Source: Solibacillus ferritrahens
GTDB taxonomy: Bacteria; Bacillota; Bacilli; Bacillales_A; Planococcaceae
DNA length: 64,000 nt
Direction: 5' to 3'
Assembly (NCBI RefSeq): GCF_037027585.1
Contig: NZ_JAXCLE010000003.1
Coordinates: 62,001 to 126,000, forward strand
In this document: positions 33,983 to 42,566 of the stretch, piece after piece
How positions within the stretch are numbered: position 1 is the stretch's first letter
Layout: each line of letters opens with the position of its first letter
The notes under the pieces: generated by a model
Database searches by the model: none
Told to the model about the DNA's origin: nothing
Seen by the model: the letters and a program-made list of their open reading frames with translations, nothing else
Position numbers and translations under genes: made by a program

Positions 33983-34901
33983 TCATGTCACCTGCTTCCT
34001 CATTGATATGAATAAATACTTGATCAATCGAGCCTTTAATCACCTCAAATGATGTAAGGAATGGTTGAATCCGTTCGATAATCGGAATCGCATGTAAAGT
34101 AGAGGGGATATTCACTTTATAAACATCACCGAATTGCACCATTACATAGCCGAGTTGTTCGGCTATTTGTTGAATATCAGCTTCCTTTTTAAAGGAAAGT
34201 ACCATCTGGTCAGATGCAAACCGTTCTTTCAATTCATTTGGTGTGCCTTGAGCAATAATTTCTCCTTTTTTAATAATGACTATTTGATCCGCATTTGCTG
34301 CTTCCTCCATGTAATGGGTAGTTAAAAATATTGTCATACCAATCTCTTTCCGTAGTCGTTCAATCGTTTCCCATACGAACTTTCGGGTGTGAGGATCGAG
34401 CCCAGTAGTCGGTTCGTCTAGAAATAAGATCGATGGCTTATGGATTATTGCACGGGCAATATCGGCTCGTCTACGTTGACCACCAGACAATTGACCATAT
34501 TTTTTAAGCTCTATTTCTCCAAGCTTTAAATATTGCCAAACGAATTGATAATTTTCAATTAACTGTGCCTTCGTTAAATGATAAAAGCGTCCACGGTGGA
34601 TGATATTTTCCTTTACAGTCAGCTCTTTATCAAGCAAACTTTGCTGAAAAACAATCCCAATTGATTTCCTAATCCGTTCATTATCCTTCATCGTTCCGAG
34701 TCGGTGCCCATTAATCGTTACTTCACCGCTTGTTTTCTCAAGTAATGTACATAAAATTTCAATTGTCGTTGACTTACCGGCACCGTTACTGCCTAAAAAG
34801 GCGAATAAAGAACCTTTTTTCACTTGGAAATGAATCCCTTTAACTGCTTCAATCGTACCAAAATGCTTTTTTAAGTTCGAGACTTCAATGGCGTAAGTCA
34901 A
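33972..34901 (-). CDS. ABC transporter ATP-binding protein (DrrA-type)
   Basis: A 309-residue ATPase with Walker A GSNGAGKST (about residues 37-45), Q-loop IVFQQSLLDKELT, signature LSGGQRRRADIARAI (about 139-153), Walker B ILFLDEPTTGLDP and the switch His in TTHYMEEA. The extra 80 residues at the C-terminus are usual for DrrA-like exporters. It is followed by its permease and preceded, two bases away, by the DUF3021 gene. Probable role: efflux, under control of the LytTR protein. Confidence 0.92.
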   Translation of the reverse strand: MTYAIEVSNLKKHFGTIEAVKGIHFQVKKGSLFAFLGSNGAGKSTTIEILCTLLEKTSGEVTINGHRLGTMKDNERIRKSIGIVFQQSLLDKELTVKENIIHRGRFYHLTKAQLIENYQFVWQYLKLGEIELKKYGQLSGGQRRRADIARAIIHKPSILFLDEPTTGLDPHTRKFVWETIERLRKEIGMTIFLTTHYMEEAANADQIVIIKKGEIIAQGTPNELKERFASDQMVLSFKKEADIQQIAEQLGYVMVQFGDVYKVNIPSTLHAIPIIERIQPFLTSFEVIKGSIDQVFIHINEEAGDMNAT

Positions 34902-34903
34902 TG

Positions 34904-35314
34904 TTATTCACCTCGGTTTTGTTTTAAAACATCGTTCATTCGTTTAATATCACGCTTAAGCGAAAAGAAAATAAAGCACCAAACGATAATATAGATGGCT
35001 GTAGATTGTATAAACAGAAGGATTAATGTTGATGGTTCATTAAATGAAAACCAATTCCCAAAAAGCCCGATAGTATATACGGAACATAAGACAACTCCAT
35101 AATGAAGTGTTAAAACCGCTATATAAGGCCAATGTTTAATTAAAAATAAACTGTTTGCACAACCAATGATAACGCCTAATGAAAGGGCTAATAAAAATTG
35201 GTGTAGCAAATCTGCACCGGACCAGGTAATTGTCGCATCATTGTAAGTAATAAGTGCAATGATGAAATAAGACATAAAGACACTGACAAAGCAGCTTATT
35301 AAAAAGTTCCTCAT
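34904..35314 (-). CDS. DUF3021 membrane protein
   Basis: A 136-residue protein with four membrane helices and a charged cytoplasmic tail (KRDIKRMNDVLKQNRGE). DUF3021 proteins are regularly encoded right after LytTR regulators in Firmicutes, where they are thought to restrain the regulator. Here its start overlaps the LytTR stop by four bases, matching that arrangement. Confidence 0.85.
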   Translation of the reverse strand: MRNFLISCFVSVFMSYFIIALITYNDATITWSGADLLHQFLLALSLGVIIGCANSLFLIKHWPYIAVLTLHYGVVLCSVYTIGLFGNWFSFNEPSTLILLFIQSTAIYIIVWCFIFFSLKRDIKRMNDVLKQNRGE

Positions 35315-35763
35315 TTGCCAACACCTCCTAAACCGAGTGCTTCTTTTAGTAGTTTGAAATAATTACGACTGACAGGGAAGACTGTTTCATTTGCTAAAAC
35401 GACTTGAGGGTTGCCGAGTACTTTTGCTTGGATGGAGACAATTTTATCGATATTTACGAGCATCGATTTATTGACTCGTATAAAGCTTGATTGAAAGCGA
35501 TCCTCTAATTCGTACAACTTACTTTTCGCTTCAAATTCCTCTTCTTCTGTCTGTAATAATGCTTTTCCATTCTCGGTGAAAATTGAATAAATTTCCGATA
35601 GTTTAAGTAGGTGAATGTCTCCGTCTGAGTAACCTGCAATACTTTCGGGTGATGAACTATTAATTTTTCTCATCAATTGTTCGATTGTTTCATCAAATTT
35701 TGGGGCGTGGATATGAACTTCGATTTCTTTACAGTCATTTTCAATATGTAGATGAACTTTCAT
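35311..35763 (-). CDS. LytTR-domain transcriptional regulator without receiver domain
   Basis: A 150-residue regulator. Residues 50-145 form the LytTR DNA-binding domain (LKLSEIYSIFTENGKALLQTEE, FQSSFIRVNKSMLVNIDKIVSI, FPVSRNYFKLLKEALG). The N-terminal 50 residues (KVHLHIENDCKEIEVHIHAP) replace a phosphoacceptor receiver domain, so control is probably through the DUF3021 membrane partner that follows. It heads the exporter operon (35763 to 33116) and likely autoregulates it. Confidence 0.9.
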   Translation of the reverse strand: MKVHLHIENDCKEIEVHIHAPKFDETIEQLMRKINSSSPESIAGYSDGDIHLLKLSEIYSIFTENGKALLQTEEEEFEAKSKLYELEDRFQSSFIRVNKSMLVNIDKIVSIQAKVLGNPQVVLANETVFPVSRNYFKLLKEALGLGGVGK

Positions 35764-35928
35764 CAGTAACTCCTTTCATGAACAAAAGTGTAGCACTATT
35801 TTTTTCATGCTTTCTAAAATCGTTAGTAACAGGTTAAAAATAGTTAATAACAGGTTTAAATATTCGAGTGAAATGTGCCAAGTATTTCTCTGCTGTTCTT
35901 ATTGTACTAAATTATGGTAAACTAATTA

Positions 35929-35949
35929 TATATCGTAATTAACGATATA
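35929..35949 (+). promoter_or_regulatory. Palindromic operator upstream of the MarR gene
   Basis: TATATCGT (35929-35936), five bases, ACGATATA (35942-35949) is a perfect dyad, with a further CGATATA half-site at 35961-35967. It lies 33 bases before the MarR start, where MarR proteins usually bind to repress themselves. Confidence 0.65.
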
Positions 35950-35981
35950 ATCATTTCGAGCGATATAAAGGGGGTTATCAA

Positions 35982-36389
35982 TTGGATAAAGAAATAAAGT
36001 TATTGAACCAGTACTGGACGGATATATATTTTTCCCTTCACTATGCACATGAAGAGCAGATTTCGCATCAAGCTGTACGTATTTTGCAAATGATAGAGAA
36101 AACAGATTTAAATAGTGTGGGAAATATCGCAGAGTATTTAAAGGTTTCGCATAATACTGCATCTGAACATGTGAAAAAATTAGTTGGCAAGGGATTTCTT
36201 TTTAAGTCAAGAAGTGATGTGGATGAACGAAAGGTAATTCTGCATTTAACGAAATTAGGTAAAGAGGTTCTCAAAAAAAACACCAGCTTAGATGAGTCGA
36301 AGCTTGAAAATATTATGCATTCTTTAAGTGATAAAGAAAGATTTGATTTGATGAATAGCCTAAAAATATTAAGTGAGCGTGCAAAATGA
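35982..36389 (+). CDS. MarR-family transcriptional regulator
   Basis: A 135-residue winged-helix regulator. The core SVGNIAEYLKVSHNTASEHVKKLVGKGFLFKSRS (about residues 46-79) followed by DVDERKVILHLTKLGKEVL is the MarR recognition helix and wing with the conserved D-x-R. The start is TTG at 35982, with AAGGGGG upstream. A perfect palindrome lies in its promoter. The stop overlaps the start of the DUF3147 gene, so the two are co-expressed. Confidence 0.88.
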   Translation: MDKEIKLLNQYWTDIYFSLHYAHEEQISHQAVRILQMIEKTDLNSVGNIAEYLKVSHNTASEHVKKLVGKGFLFKSRSDVDERKVILHLTKLGKEVLKKNTSLDESKLENIMHSLSDKERFDLMNSLKILSERAK

Positions 36390-36733
36390 TGTATACGATA
36401 TTCAAAATAGCAGTTTCGGCTATCCTTATCGGTTTAGTGACAGAAATTGCGAGAAGATTTCCTACTTACGGAGGAATAATAGCGGCTTTACCTTTAGTTA
36501 GCTTATTAAGTATTTTATGGCTATCGATTCAGGGCGAACAAGCTGAGACATTAAATAAATTTATAGTAGGTGTTTTAATGGGGTTACCAGCAACGATGGT
36601 TTTATTGGTGATTGTATACATAGGAATGAAAAATTCAATGCATTTAATATGGTCAATCTCATTAGGTATAGCAGGGTGGATGATATTTTTAGCTATTCAA
36701 GAAATCTTTGTTAAAGTTTTTAAGAATATTTAA
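36386..36733 (+). CDS. DUF3147 membrane protein
   Basis: A 115-residue protein with four membrane helices; ARRFPTYGGIIAALPLVSLLSILWL fits the DUF3147 family, small membrane proteins of unknown role. It overlaps the MarR stop (ATGA; ATG also at 36389) and should be repressed by that regulator. It may be a small efflux or envelope protein. Confidence 0.8.
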   Translation: MMYTIFKIAVSAILIGLVTEIARRFPTYGGIIAALPLVSLLSILWLSIQGEQAETLNKFIVGVLMGLPATMVLLVIVYIGMKNSMHLIWSISLGIAGWMIFLAIQEIFVKVFKNI

Positions 36734-36762
36734 AAAATGATATAACGCTAAAATTATAAAAG

Positions 36763-36806
36763 AAAAGCCGAGAAACGTTAATTTAATTACGTTTTTTGGC
36801 TTTTTA
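36763..36806 (+). terminator. Terminator of the marR-DUF3147 operon
   Basis: AAAAGCCGAGAAACGT pairs with ACGTTTTTTGGCTTTT, with a T run. The region from here to 37123 holds a weak 92-codon frame that I do not accept as a gene. Confidence 0.8.
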
Positions 36807-37123
36807 CGTTTTTATAGAAACTCCGGTTTGCTTAGCATTTGCTAAAAAGTCAAAAGTTTATGCAACGCGTCATCCAAAAATCACCAATAAAAAATCATTA
36901 GTTATTTATTCGAAACGAGTTCGTTCGTTTATAATGTACTGCTTCAATAATGAATTGCTCAGATTTCACATTCGAAATTCTTTAACTCATTTGGGGGAAA
37001 AGCTCTATCCAACGATTAATAAACCAGAATGGGGAAGCAAGTATATTGATAACTGCACAACAGTAGGAAAATAACTGAATCCACCGGCTCCCATTTAACA
37101 AATAAAAAAAGGTGAAATTTTCT

Positions 37124-37915
37124 TTATCGCTCCGCCAGCCAATTGTAAAATGGAACCGGTCTTGTACTTTGCTTCGGCTGTTGCTCTTTTGCTTCTGGTA
37201 AAACTGGACGTGCCAATGCCTTGTCATACGCCCCTTTATAAATTGCACGTAAAGTCGTCCGAACCGTTAATTTTCCGTCATAAATGTCTTGAATAATTCG
37301 CCACATGGCATCTTTAGCAACCGTAAATTCACGCATATTTTGAATCGGTGTTGCTAAAATAGCTGACCGTAACCCATCTTTTAGTTCATCATTTAACGGC
37401 AAGCTTATTAAAAACTCATACAATGTTTTTTGCCACTCATTCATCTGTGTGAGCGTATTATTATATATTTCTTTTAAAGAGCTTGTTTTAAAAAGATTAA
37501 AAGAGATAGTTTCGTTAGTTGAAAAACCTCCACAGTCCTCGATTTCATGCACTTCTTCAGCTAGGACCCGCTCGGACATTTCCGATGGGACATGTAAAAT
37601 CTGATAAATGTTAGCCCCTTTAATCCCATTTAGTTTCGTGCTTGCAACAACACATAAAATCCCAAGTTCCGATGCTTTTTTTACAGTGCGATACACTGTT
37701 TTCGTGCTAATCCCGACACTATCGGCAATTGTTTTAGCCTTTAAATGCGCGGCCCCAGGATAAGCAAGTGCAGACTGAGCGATACGTAAAATTACATTAC
37801 GCTCACTACCTGTTAATTCATGATCGGAAAGGTGAGTGGCTACTGCCTCGTCCATTTCTTTTACTGTTTTAAAAGTTTGATATGTTTTTAAATAATCGAA
37901 TACCATAATGTGCAT
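37124..37915 (-). CDS. Helix-turn-helix protein of unknown role, 263 aa
   Basis: Residues 35-90 contain a winged-helix pattern (TGSERNVILRIAQSALAYPG, then AKTIADSVGISTKTVYRTVKKASELGIL). The remaining 170 residues are helical and charged and I cannot name them. The layout, an N-terminal DNA-binding part that resembles replication-initiator and primosome helper domains and a helical tail, fits Bacillales proteins annotated only as helix-turn-helix proteins. It is monocistronic, next to a family A repeat. GGGAGATGCACATT precedes the ATG pair (37915 or 37906). Confidence 0.68.
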   Translation of the reverse strand: MHIMVFDYLKTYQTFKTVKEMDEAVATHLSDHELTGSERNVILRIAQSALAYPGAAHLKAKTIADSVGISTKTVYRTVKKASELGILCVVASTKLNGIKGANIYQILHVPSEMSERVLAEEVHEIEDCGGFSTNETISFNLFKTSSLKEIYNNTLTQMNEWQKTLYEFLISLPLNDELKDGLRSAILATPIQNMREFTVAKDAMWRIIQDIYDGKLTVRTTLRAIYKGAYDKALARPVLPEAKEQQPKQSTRPVPFYNWLAER

Positions 37916-37989
37916 CTCCCTTCACCATACATATGTCAGTATTGAAGGTAAAAGGGGACATTTTTTTTTGGGGAATTTCTAACGATAAA

Positions 37990-38066
37990 GAAATAAGGGG
38001 AGATTTTACCGTTATTTGAATAATGTTGCTCATTTTTAGATAAATAAGGGGAAGTTTTACCATTTA
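37990..38066 (-). repeat. Dispersed repeat family A, copy 3 (partial)
   Basis: Two modules separated by ATGTTGCTCATTTTTAGAT, matching in reverse complement the last part of copy 1 (about 23072-23149). Orientation is opposite to copy 1. Confidence 0.8.
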
Positions 38067-38312
38067 TGCACGTAGGGACCAAAGATTTTTTGTGGGAGTT
38101 TTATTTTTATCAGAAAATTGGGTAAAGAGAGGAGAAAGTTGAGTTCGGCTGACTAAATACGAGTTAAGAGATTTTTACTAAATCATTGGCTTTCTATTAC
38201 TCAAGTGGAAGAATGTTTTTGATGAAAATTGTAGGTCATGCTTGATTTTTTTAGAATAATGTCAAAAATCAAACAGAAAAAGCTTGTATTGTGGTGTGGT
38301 GTCCGGATATGT

Positions 38313-38341
38313 TCTACAATAAGTATCTATTATTCTATAAT
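38313..38341 (+). promoter_or_regulatory. Probable sigma-A promoter of the carboxylate symporter
   Basis: TCTACA (38313-38318) and a perfect TATAAT (38336-38341) are spaced by 17 bases, 36 bases before the start codon. The rest of 38067-38376 shows nothing else. Confidence 0.5.
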
Positions 38342-38376
38342 ACGTAAAAATTATCTAAGTAAAAGGAAGTGAGTTT

Positions 38377-39606
38377 ATGAAACTAGCAACAAAAATTTTA
38401 TGGGCGTTAGGGTTAGGGGCAATTGTCGGTATAGGATTAAACCTTGCTGCGCCTTCATTCTTTACTGAAGCAGACCGATTTTTCTTCACACCATTAGGGA
38501 CGATCTTTTTAAACTTAATTAAAATGCTTATCGTACCACTAGTGTTTTTCTCAATTGTAGTTGGGGTAGCAAATATTGGTGACCCGAAAGCTTTAGGTCG
38601 GATGGGAAGTAAAGCGATGCTGTTTTTCTTAACAACGACAGCTATTGCTATTACAATTGGTATTGCTTTAGCAGTGATTTTCCAACCAGGTAATAAAGGT
38701 CAATTCGATGTACAGGAAGCAAGCTATGAGGCTACTGAAGCACCACCTGTATCCGAAACACTGCTTGGTATTATCCCGGCGAACCCGATTGATGCAATGG
38801 CAAGTGGCGATATGCTGCAAATTATATTCTTTGCAATCTTTATTGGACTAGGAATAAGTTATTTAGCTTCAAAAGTAGATTTAGTAAAACGCTTTATGGA
38901 ACAGGGAAATGAACTAATGATGTTCCTTGTAACCTTAGTTATGAAATTTGCACCGTACGGAACATTTGGATTAATTGCATCAGCGGTAGGTAAGCAAGGG
39001 TTTGATGCATTACAGGCGATGTTCTGGTATATGATGGTTGTATTATTGGCTTTATTTATACACTTCATACTGATTTATGGAAGTGCGTTAAAAGTATTAG
39101 CAAAACGTAATCCGATTGAAGTTGTTAAAGCTTATCTTCCTGCAATGACCGTTGCATTTAGTACATCAAGCAGTAGTGCTACACTACCAATTTCGATGGA
39201 AGTTGCACAAAATAAATTAAATGTACCAAAAGGAATTAGTAGTTTCGTTCAACCGCTTGGTGCCACTATCAACATGGACGGTACAGCAATCATGCAAGGT
39301 GTTGCAACAATTTTCATTGCACAAGTATACGGCGTGGACTTATCATTTTCTCAAATGTTAATTGTTGTTATGACGGCGGTATTGGCATCAATTGGAACAG
39401 CTGCAGTTCCGGGTGCAGGTATGATTATGCTTGCCATGGTATTGGAATCAATAGGCTTACCTGTAGAAGGTATTGCATTAATTATTGGTATTGACCGTCT
39501 ACTGGACATGACACGTACAATGGTCAACTGTTTTGGCGATTTAACATGTGCGCTTTATATAACGGAAAGTGAAAAAGACAAAGAAAAGTCAGCATTGGCT
39601 GAATAA
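38377..39606 (+). CDS. Dicarboxylate/amino acid:cation symporter (DAACS family)
   Basis: A 409-residue sodium- or proton-coupled carrier for glutamate, aspartate or C4-dicarboxylates. Family marks are FLNLIKMLIVPLVFFSIVVGV near residue 45, the serine-rich re-entrant loop AFSTSSSSATLPISMEVAQ (about 259-277), NMDGTAIMQGVATIFIAQ and a C-terminal DRLLDMTRTMVNCFGDL. It is monocistronic with its own promoter and terminator. GltP/GltT and DctP-type members cannot be told apart by eye. Confidence 0.92.
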   Translation: MKLATKILWALGLGAIVGIGLNLAAPSFFTEADRFFFTPLGTIFLNLIKMLIVPLVFFSIVVGVANIGDPKALGRMGSKAMLFFLTTTAIAITIGIALAVIFQPGNKGQFDVQEASYEATEAPPVSETLLGIIPANPIDAMASGDMLQIIFFAIFIGLGISYLASKVDLVKRFMEQGNELMMFLVTLVMKFAPYGTFGLIASAVGKQGFDALQAMFWYMMVVLLALFIHFILIYGSALKVLAKRNPIEVVKAYLPAMTVAFSTSSSSATLPISMEVAQNKLNVPKGISSFVQPLGATINMDGTAIMQGVATIFIAQVYGVDLSFSQMLIVVMTAVLASIGTAAVPGAGMIMLAMVLESIGLPVEGIALIIGIDRLLDMTRTMVNCFGDLTCALYITESEKDKEKSALAE

Positions 39607-39622
39607 TAGTCTAAATAATAGA

Positions 39623-39659
39623 AGGGCAACGAGTTTATATTATCTCGTTGCCCTTTTTA
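39623..39659 (+). terminator. Terminator of the symporter gene
   Basis: AGGGCAACGAG pairs with CTCGTTGCCCT and is followed by TTTTT. Confidence 0.9.
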
Positions 39660-39817
39660 CTAGTTACCCAAGCCATTTCTAAACCCATTATATATTCCGT
39701 TACGTGACTAAAATTTTTATGGTAATATTTTGAATAATTTAAAATTATTGTTTGGAGGTTAGGTATAATGAAAGTGTAACATGTGTGTTTTATAAAAAAG
39801 AGATTGGGGGATGAAGA

Positions 39818-42046
39818 GTGGTAACTTTTAAAAAAGCAGGTGCAATGTTATCTGCAACAGCGTTATCTGTAGGTTTATTAGCACCAATGGCAAGCGCTTC
39901 AACGTTAGGAAATGAGCGTATGGAGACATTGCCAATTCAAGTAGCGCAAACGAATTCAACGGTAACAAAAGAGGATTTAATGAAGCGGTTTAGAGAGTTA
40001 TTTCCGAATGAATTCTCAAATGTGAGTGAAAAAGATTTTCGTACAGGTGCAGGTTTCTCACGTACTACAGATTCTACGGTTAGTTATGAACTGAGTTTTA
40101 CGAAGCATATTGATAATCAATATGTACATGGAAGTTTTAGATTTGTTGGAGAAACGTTAGAGTTAGAGAGTTTTTATTATCAACCAGTAAACACTAAGGA
40201 TGTATTGTTCCCGGCAAAATATTCAAAAGAAGAAGCGCAAAAGGTAGCAGATAAATTTTTAGAAAAGTTCAATAAAGGCGAGGGGTATGAGCTTGTGCCA
40301 AACGCACATGATTTTTACTCATCTTCAATTTTAACGCAGCCTGTTGAATACTCGTTTATGTATGAAAAGAAAAACTCCGGTATACCAATTTCGGATCAAA
40401 CTATTAATATACGAGTGTTAGGGGATGGCACAGTGTCATCATTTTACAGAACAACACCTCCAAAAAATAATTTTACGTATGATGATCCAGCCAAAAAACA
40501 AAATGAATCTTCCATTGCTAACCGCTTGCAAGATGCTTTAAAAGCACAGTTGTCATATACAATTGTACCTGATTATTCAACAGGGGATCACAAAGTAAAG
40601 CTTGTTTATGAACCAAATAGCCAAGTTATTTCAGGTATCCATGCGCAAACAGGGGAATGGTTAACTTTGGACGGGCTGTCATCAACATTATCTGCTAAAC
40701 CAATTACATCAATTGTTTCTGCGCCCTTAGCGGCAAAACAGCCGAACATGACAGCAGAGCAGGCGCGAGCATTGGCTGAGAAATTACTTGCCACAGATAT
40801 AAAAGGTGTTCAACTAGAAATTGGAGCAGTTGATGAAACAACATCGGAGACTGGTAAAGAAGTCTTCAACATTCAATATATGTATAACTATCGGAATGGT
40901 GGAACAGGAACTGTACTAACAATTGATAAAGCAACAGGAGAATTCATTCAGTATAGTGATATTAAAAGTCATCTCGAAGTAGAAAGTGATGACAGCGAGG
41001 CAGATGTAAAATTAACACAAAAACAGGCATTGGATAAAGCGATCGCCCTTGTGAAAGAATGGATACCTTCATCTGCTCACAAGTTTGCATTGCCTGTAAA
41101 TGATGGCTACCACGAGAGTTACAATAACAGTTATAACTTTACGTTCCCACGCATCGTGAATGGCTTAACAGTAGTAGGAGACAATATCTCAGTAGGTGTC
41201 GATGCCAATACAGGTGCTTTAGTAAACTTGTATATAAGCGATTATGGTGATTTGGAGTGGCCAGCAGCAACTGATATTTTATCAGAACAGGAAGCAACAA
41301 AAATGTTGAAAGATGAGTTGAAACTAAAGCTGCAATATGTGAATCATCCAAAAGTGGGTAATGAACAGCATTATAGCTTAGTCTATCAATCGGTATTCAA
41401 AGAAGGGTCCTCTGCTGGGATTGATGCCAAAACAGGAGAATGGTTAGATGCTTATGGAATGAGCAGTTCAGACAAGCCTAAAATCACGCATCCAACAGCT
41501 GCAGAGGAATTAAATTATTTAATTCATGCAGGGATTTTAGAGGTAGATGAATCATTTAATCCAGATGCATCCGTTACAAAAGAGGAAGCGCTAAAAATAT
41601 TATTGAAATCAGTAACCTATATGTATTATAGCTCGAGATATAACGAGTATGAAACGACGGATCAAACGTTTACAGATATAACGTCTGAACATCCTTTGTA
41701 TTCATTTGTAACACGCGCCTTAAGTATGGGGATGCTTGATACCTCTACTAAAACATTTAACGCAACTTCCCCTCTTTCAAATCAAGAACTGGCAAAATGG
41801 GTAATCGGTACGCTGAAGCTTGATAAGCCAGCGCAACTTAGTGATATATATGATTTAAAATACAGTGATGCAGCACAAGTAAATCAGGAGCTACGCGGTT
41901 ATGTTGCATTAGCGTATGGATTGGGATTACTTGAGGCAGAAAATAATCTGCTGAAGCCAAATAGTGAAGTAACGTATGCTCAATTAGCACAAGCAACAAT
42001 TCGTTTAGCCCATAAAATGAACGAATATCAGATTAACAACTATTAA
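39818..42046 (+). CDS. Surface protein with YcdB/YcdC-type domains and C-terminal SLH repeats
   Basis: A 742-residue secreted protein. The signal peptide (residues 1-27) ends in ASAS. Two similar halves (about 40-290 and 310-560) contain PepSY/YcdB-like patterns such as TAEQARALAEKLL and SAGIDAKTGEWLDAYG. Residues 565-735 hold three SLH-like repeats (LIHAGILEVDESFNPDASVTKEEAL, ALSMGMLD, LAYGLGLLEAENN), which bind pyruvylated secondary cell-wall polymer, so the protein is displayed on the wall. The start is GTG at 39818, preceded by GGGGGATGAAGA; a TATAAT lies at 39764-39769. Function beyond surface display is unknown; PepSY domains are often peptidase inhibitors. Confidence 0.85.
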   Translation: MVTFKKAGAMLSATALSVGLLAPMASASTLGNERMETLPIQVAQTNSTVTKEDLMKRFRELFPNEFSNVSEKDFRTGAGFSRTTDSTVSYELSFTKHIDNQYVHGSFRFVGETLELESFYYQPVNTKDVLFPAKYSKEEAQKVADKFLEKFNKGEGYELVPNAHDFYSSSILTQPVEYSFMYEKKNSGIPISDQTINIRVLGDGTVSSFYRTTPPKNNFTYDDPAKKQNESSIANRLQDALKAQLSYTIVPDYSTGDHKVKLVYEPNSQVISGIHAQTGEWLTLDGLSSTLSAKPITSIVSAPLAAKQPNMTAEQARALAEKLLATDIKGVQLEIGAVDETTSETGKEVFNIQYMYNYRNGGTGTVLTIDKATGEFIQYSDIKSHLEVESDDSEADVKLTQKQALDKAIALVKEWIPSSAHKFALPVNDGYHESYNNSYNFTFPRIVNGLTVVGDNISVGVDANTGALVNLYISDYGDLEWPAATDILSEQEATKMLKDELKLKLQYVNHPKVGNEQHYSLVYQSVFKEGSSAGIDAKTGEWLDAYGMSSSDKPKITHPTAAEELNYLIHAGILEVDESFNPDASVTKEEALKILLKSVTYMYYSSRYNEYETTDQTFTDITSEHPLYSFVTRALSMGMLDTSTKTFNATSPLSNQELAKWVIGTLKLDKPAQLSDIYDLKYSDAAQVNQELRGYVALAYGLGLLEAENNLLKPNSEVTYAQLAQATIRLAHKMNEYQINNY

Positions 42047-42080
42047 TGAGTGAATGTTCAAAGAGAAAATAATTTTAAAA

Positions 42081-42119
42081 AAAGACAAGTGCTATATATA
42101 ACAGCATTTGTCTTTTTTT
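42081..42119 (+). terminator. Terminator of the SLH protein gene
   Basis: AAAGACAAGTGCT pairs with AGCATTTGTCTTT (one G-U) and is followed by TTTT. Confidence 0.85.
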
Positions 42120-42136
42120 AGATACAGTTGGTCGCT

Positions 42137-42286
42137 ATAACGTGGGGAAGATTTTCTAATAAAATTTCACTTTATAAATGGGCTACAGCAAGACAGCGCT
42201 AAAACCACGTCTGCATGTCTTTATCACTGCACTTATTGCCGTTTGCGAGGCCCGCCAATCCGAAAAATTCCCCTGGTAATAAAGTG
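42137..42286 (+). repeat. Dispersed repeat family C, copy 1
   Basis: About 150 bases nearly the same as 56270-56422: both open with ATAAC(G/A)TGGGGAAGATTTTC, contain CAAGACAGCGCTAAA, then TTGCCGTTTGCGAGGCCC, and close with ATAAAGTG. The ends CACTTTAT and ATAAAGTG are inverted repeats here. Confidence 0.85.
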
Positions 42287-42354
42287 ATGGAATAGAAGCG
42301 CTGAAGCTTCCGATAGATAGAAAGCGACATATCAAGTTTTTCGGTGCCCCCCTA

Positions 42355-42566
42355 AAATAAGGGAATATTTTACCGTTATTTGTATGATGTAGCTCATTTT
42401 TAGGATAAATAAGGGAACGTTTTACCGTTATTTCAAATAAAATCGTGAAATTTCATCTTTTTTAGGTCAATAACGGAAATTCTTCCCCTTATTTTTACTG
42501 TTTTTTAAGTTTTTTTAAAATAACGGAAATTAGTTCCTCTATTTTTCTGACTACGCAATTCAATCC
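42355..42566 (-). repeat. Dispersed repeat family A, copy 4
   Basis: The reverse complement aligns with copy 1 (22938-23149) along its whole length, including the edge sequence GGATTGAATTGCGTA. It overlaps the last two codons (Asp and stop) of the membrane protein gene ending at 42560. Confidence 0.88.

Noticed and set aside
36796..37074. A 92-codon plus-strand frame
   Set aside because: Its start lies in the terminator of the marR-DUF3147 operon, there is no ribosome site, and the product looks like random translation.
42137..42286. Riboswitch or known RNA in repeat C
   Set aside because: It lies after a terminator and upstream of no start codon in its own direction, and a second copy follows urtA; a dispersed repeat explains it better.
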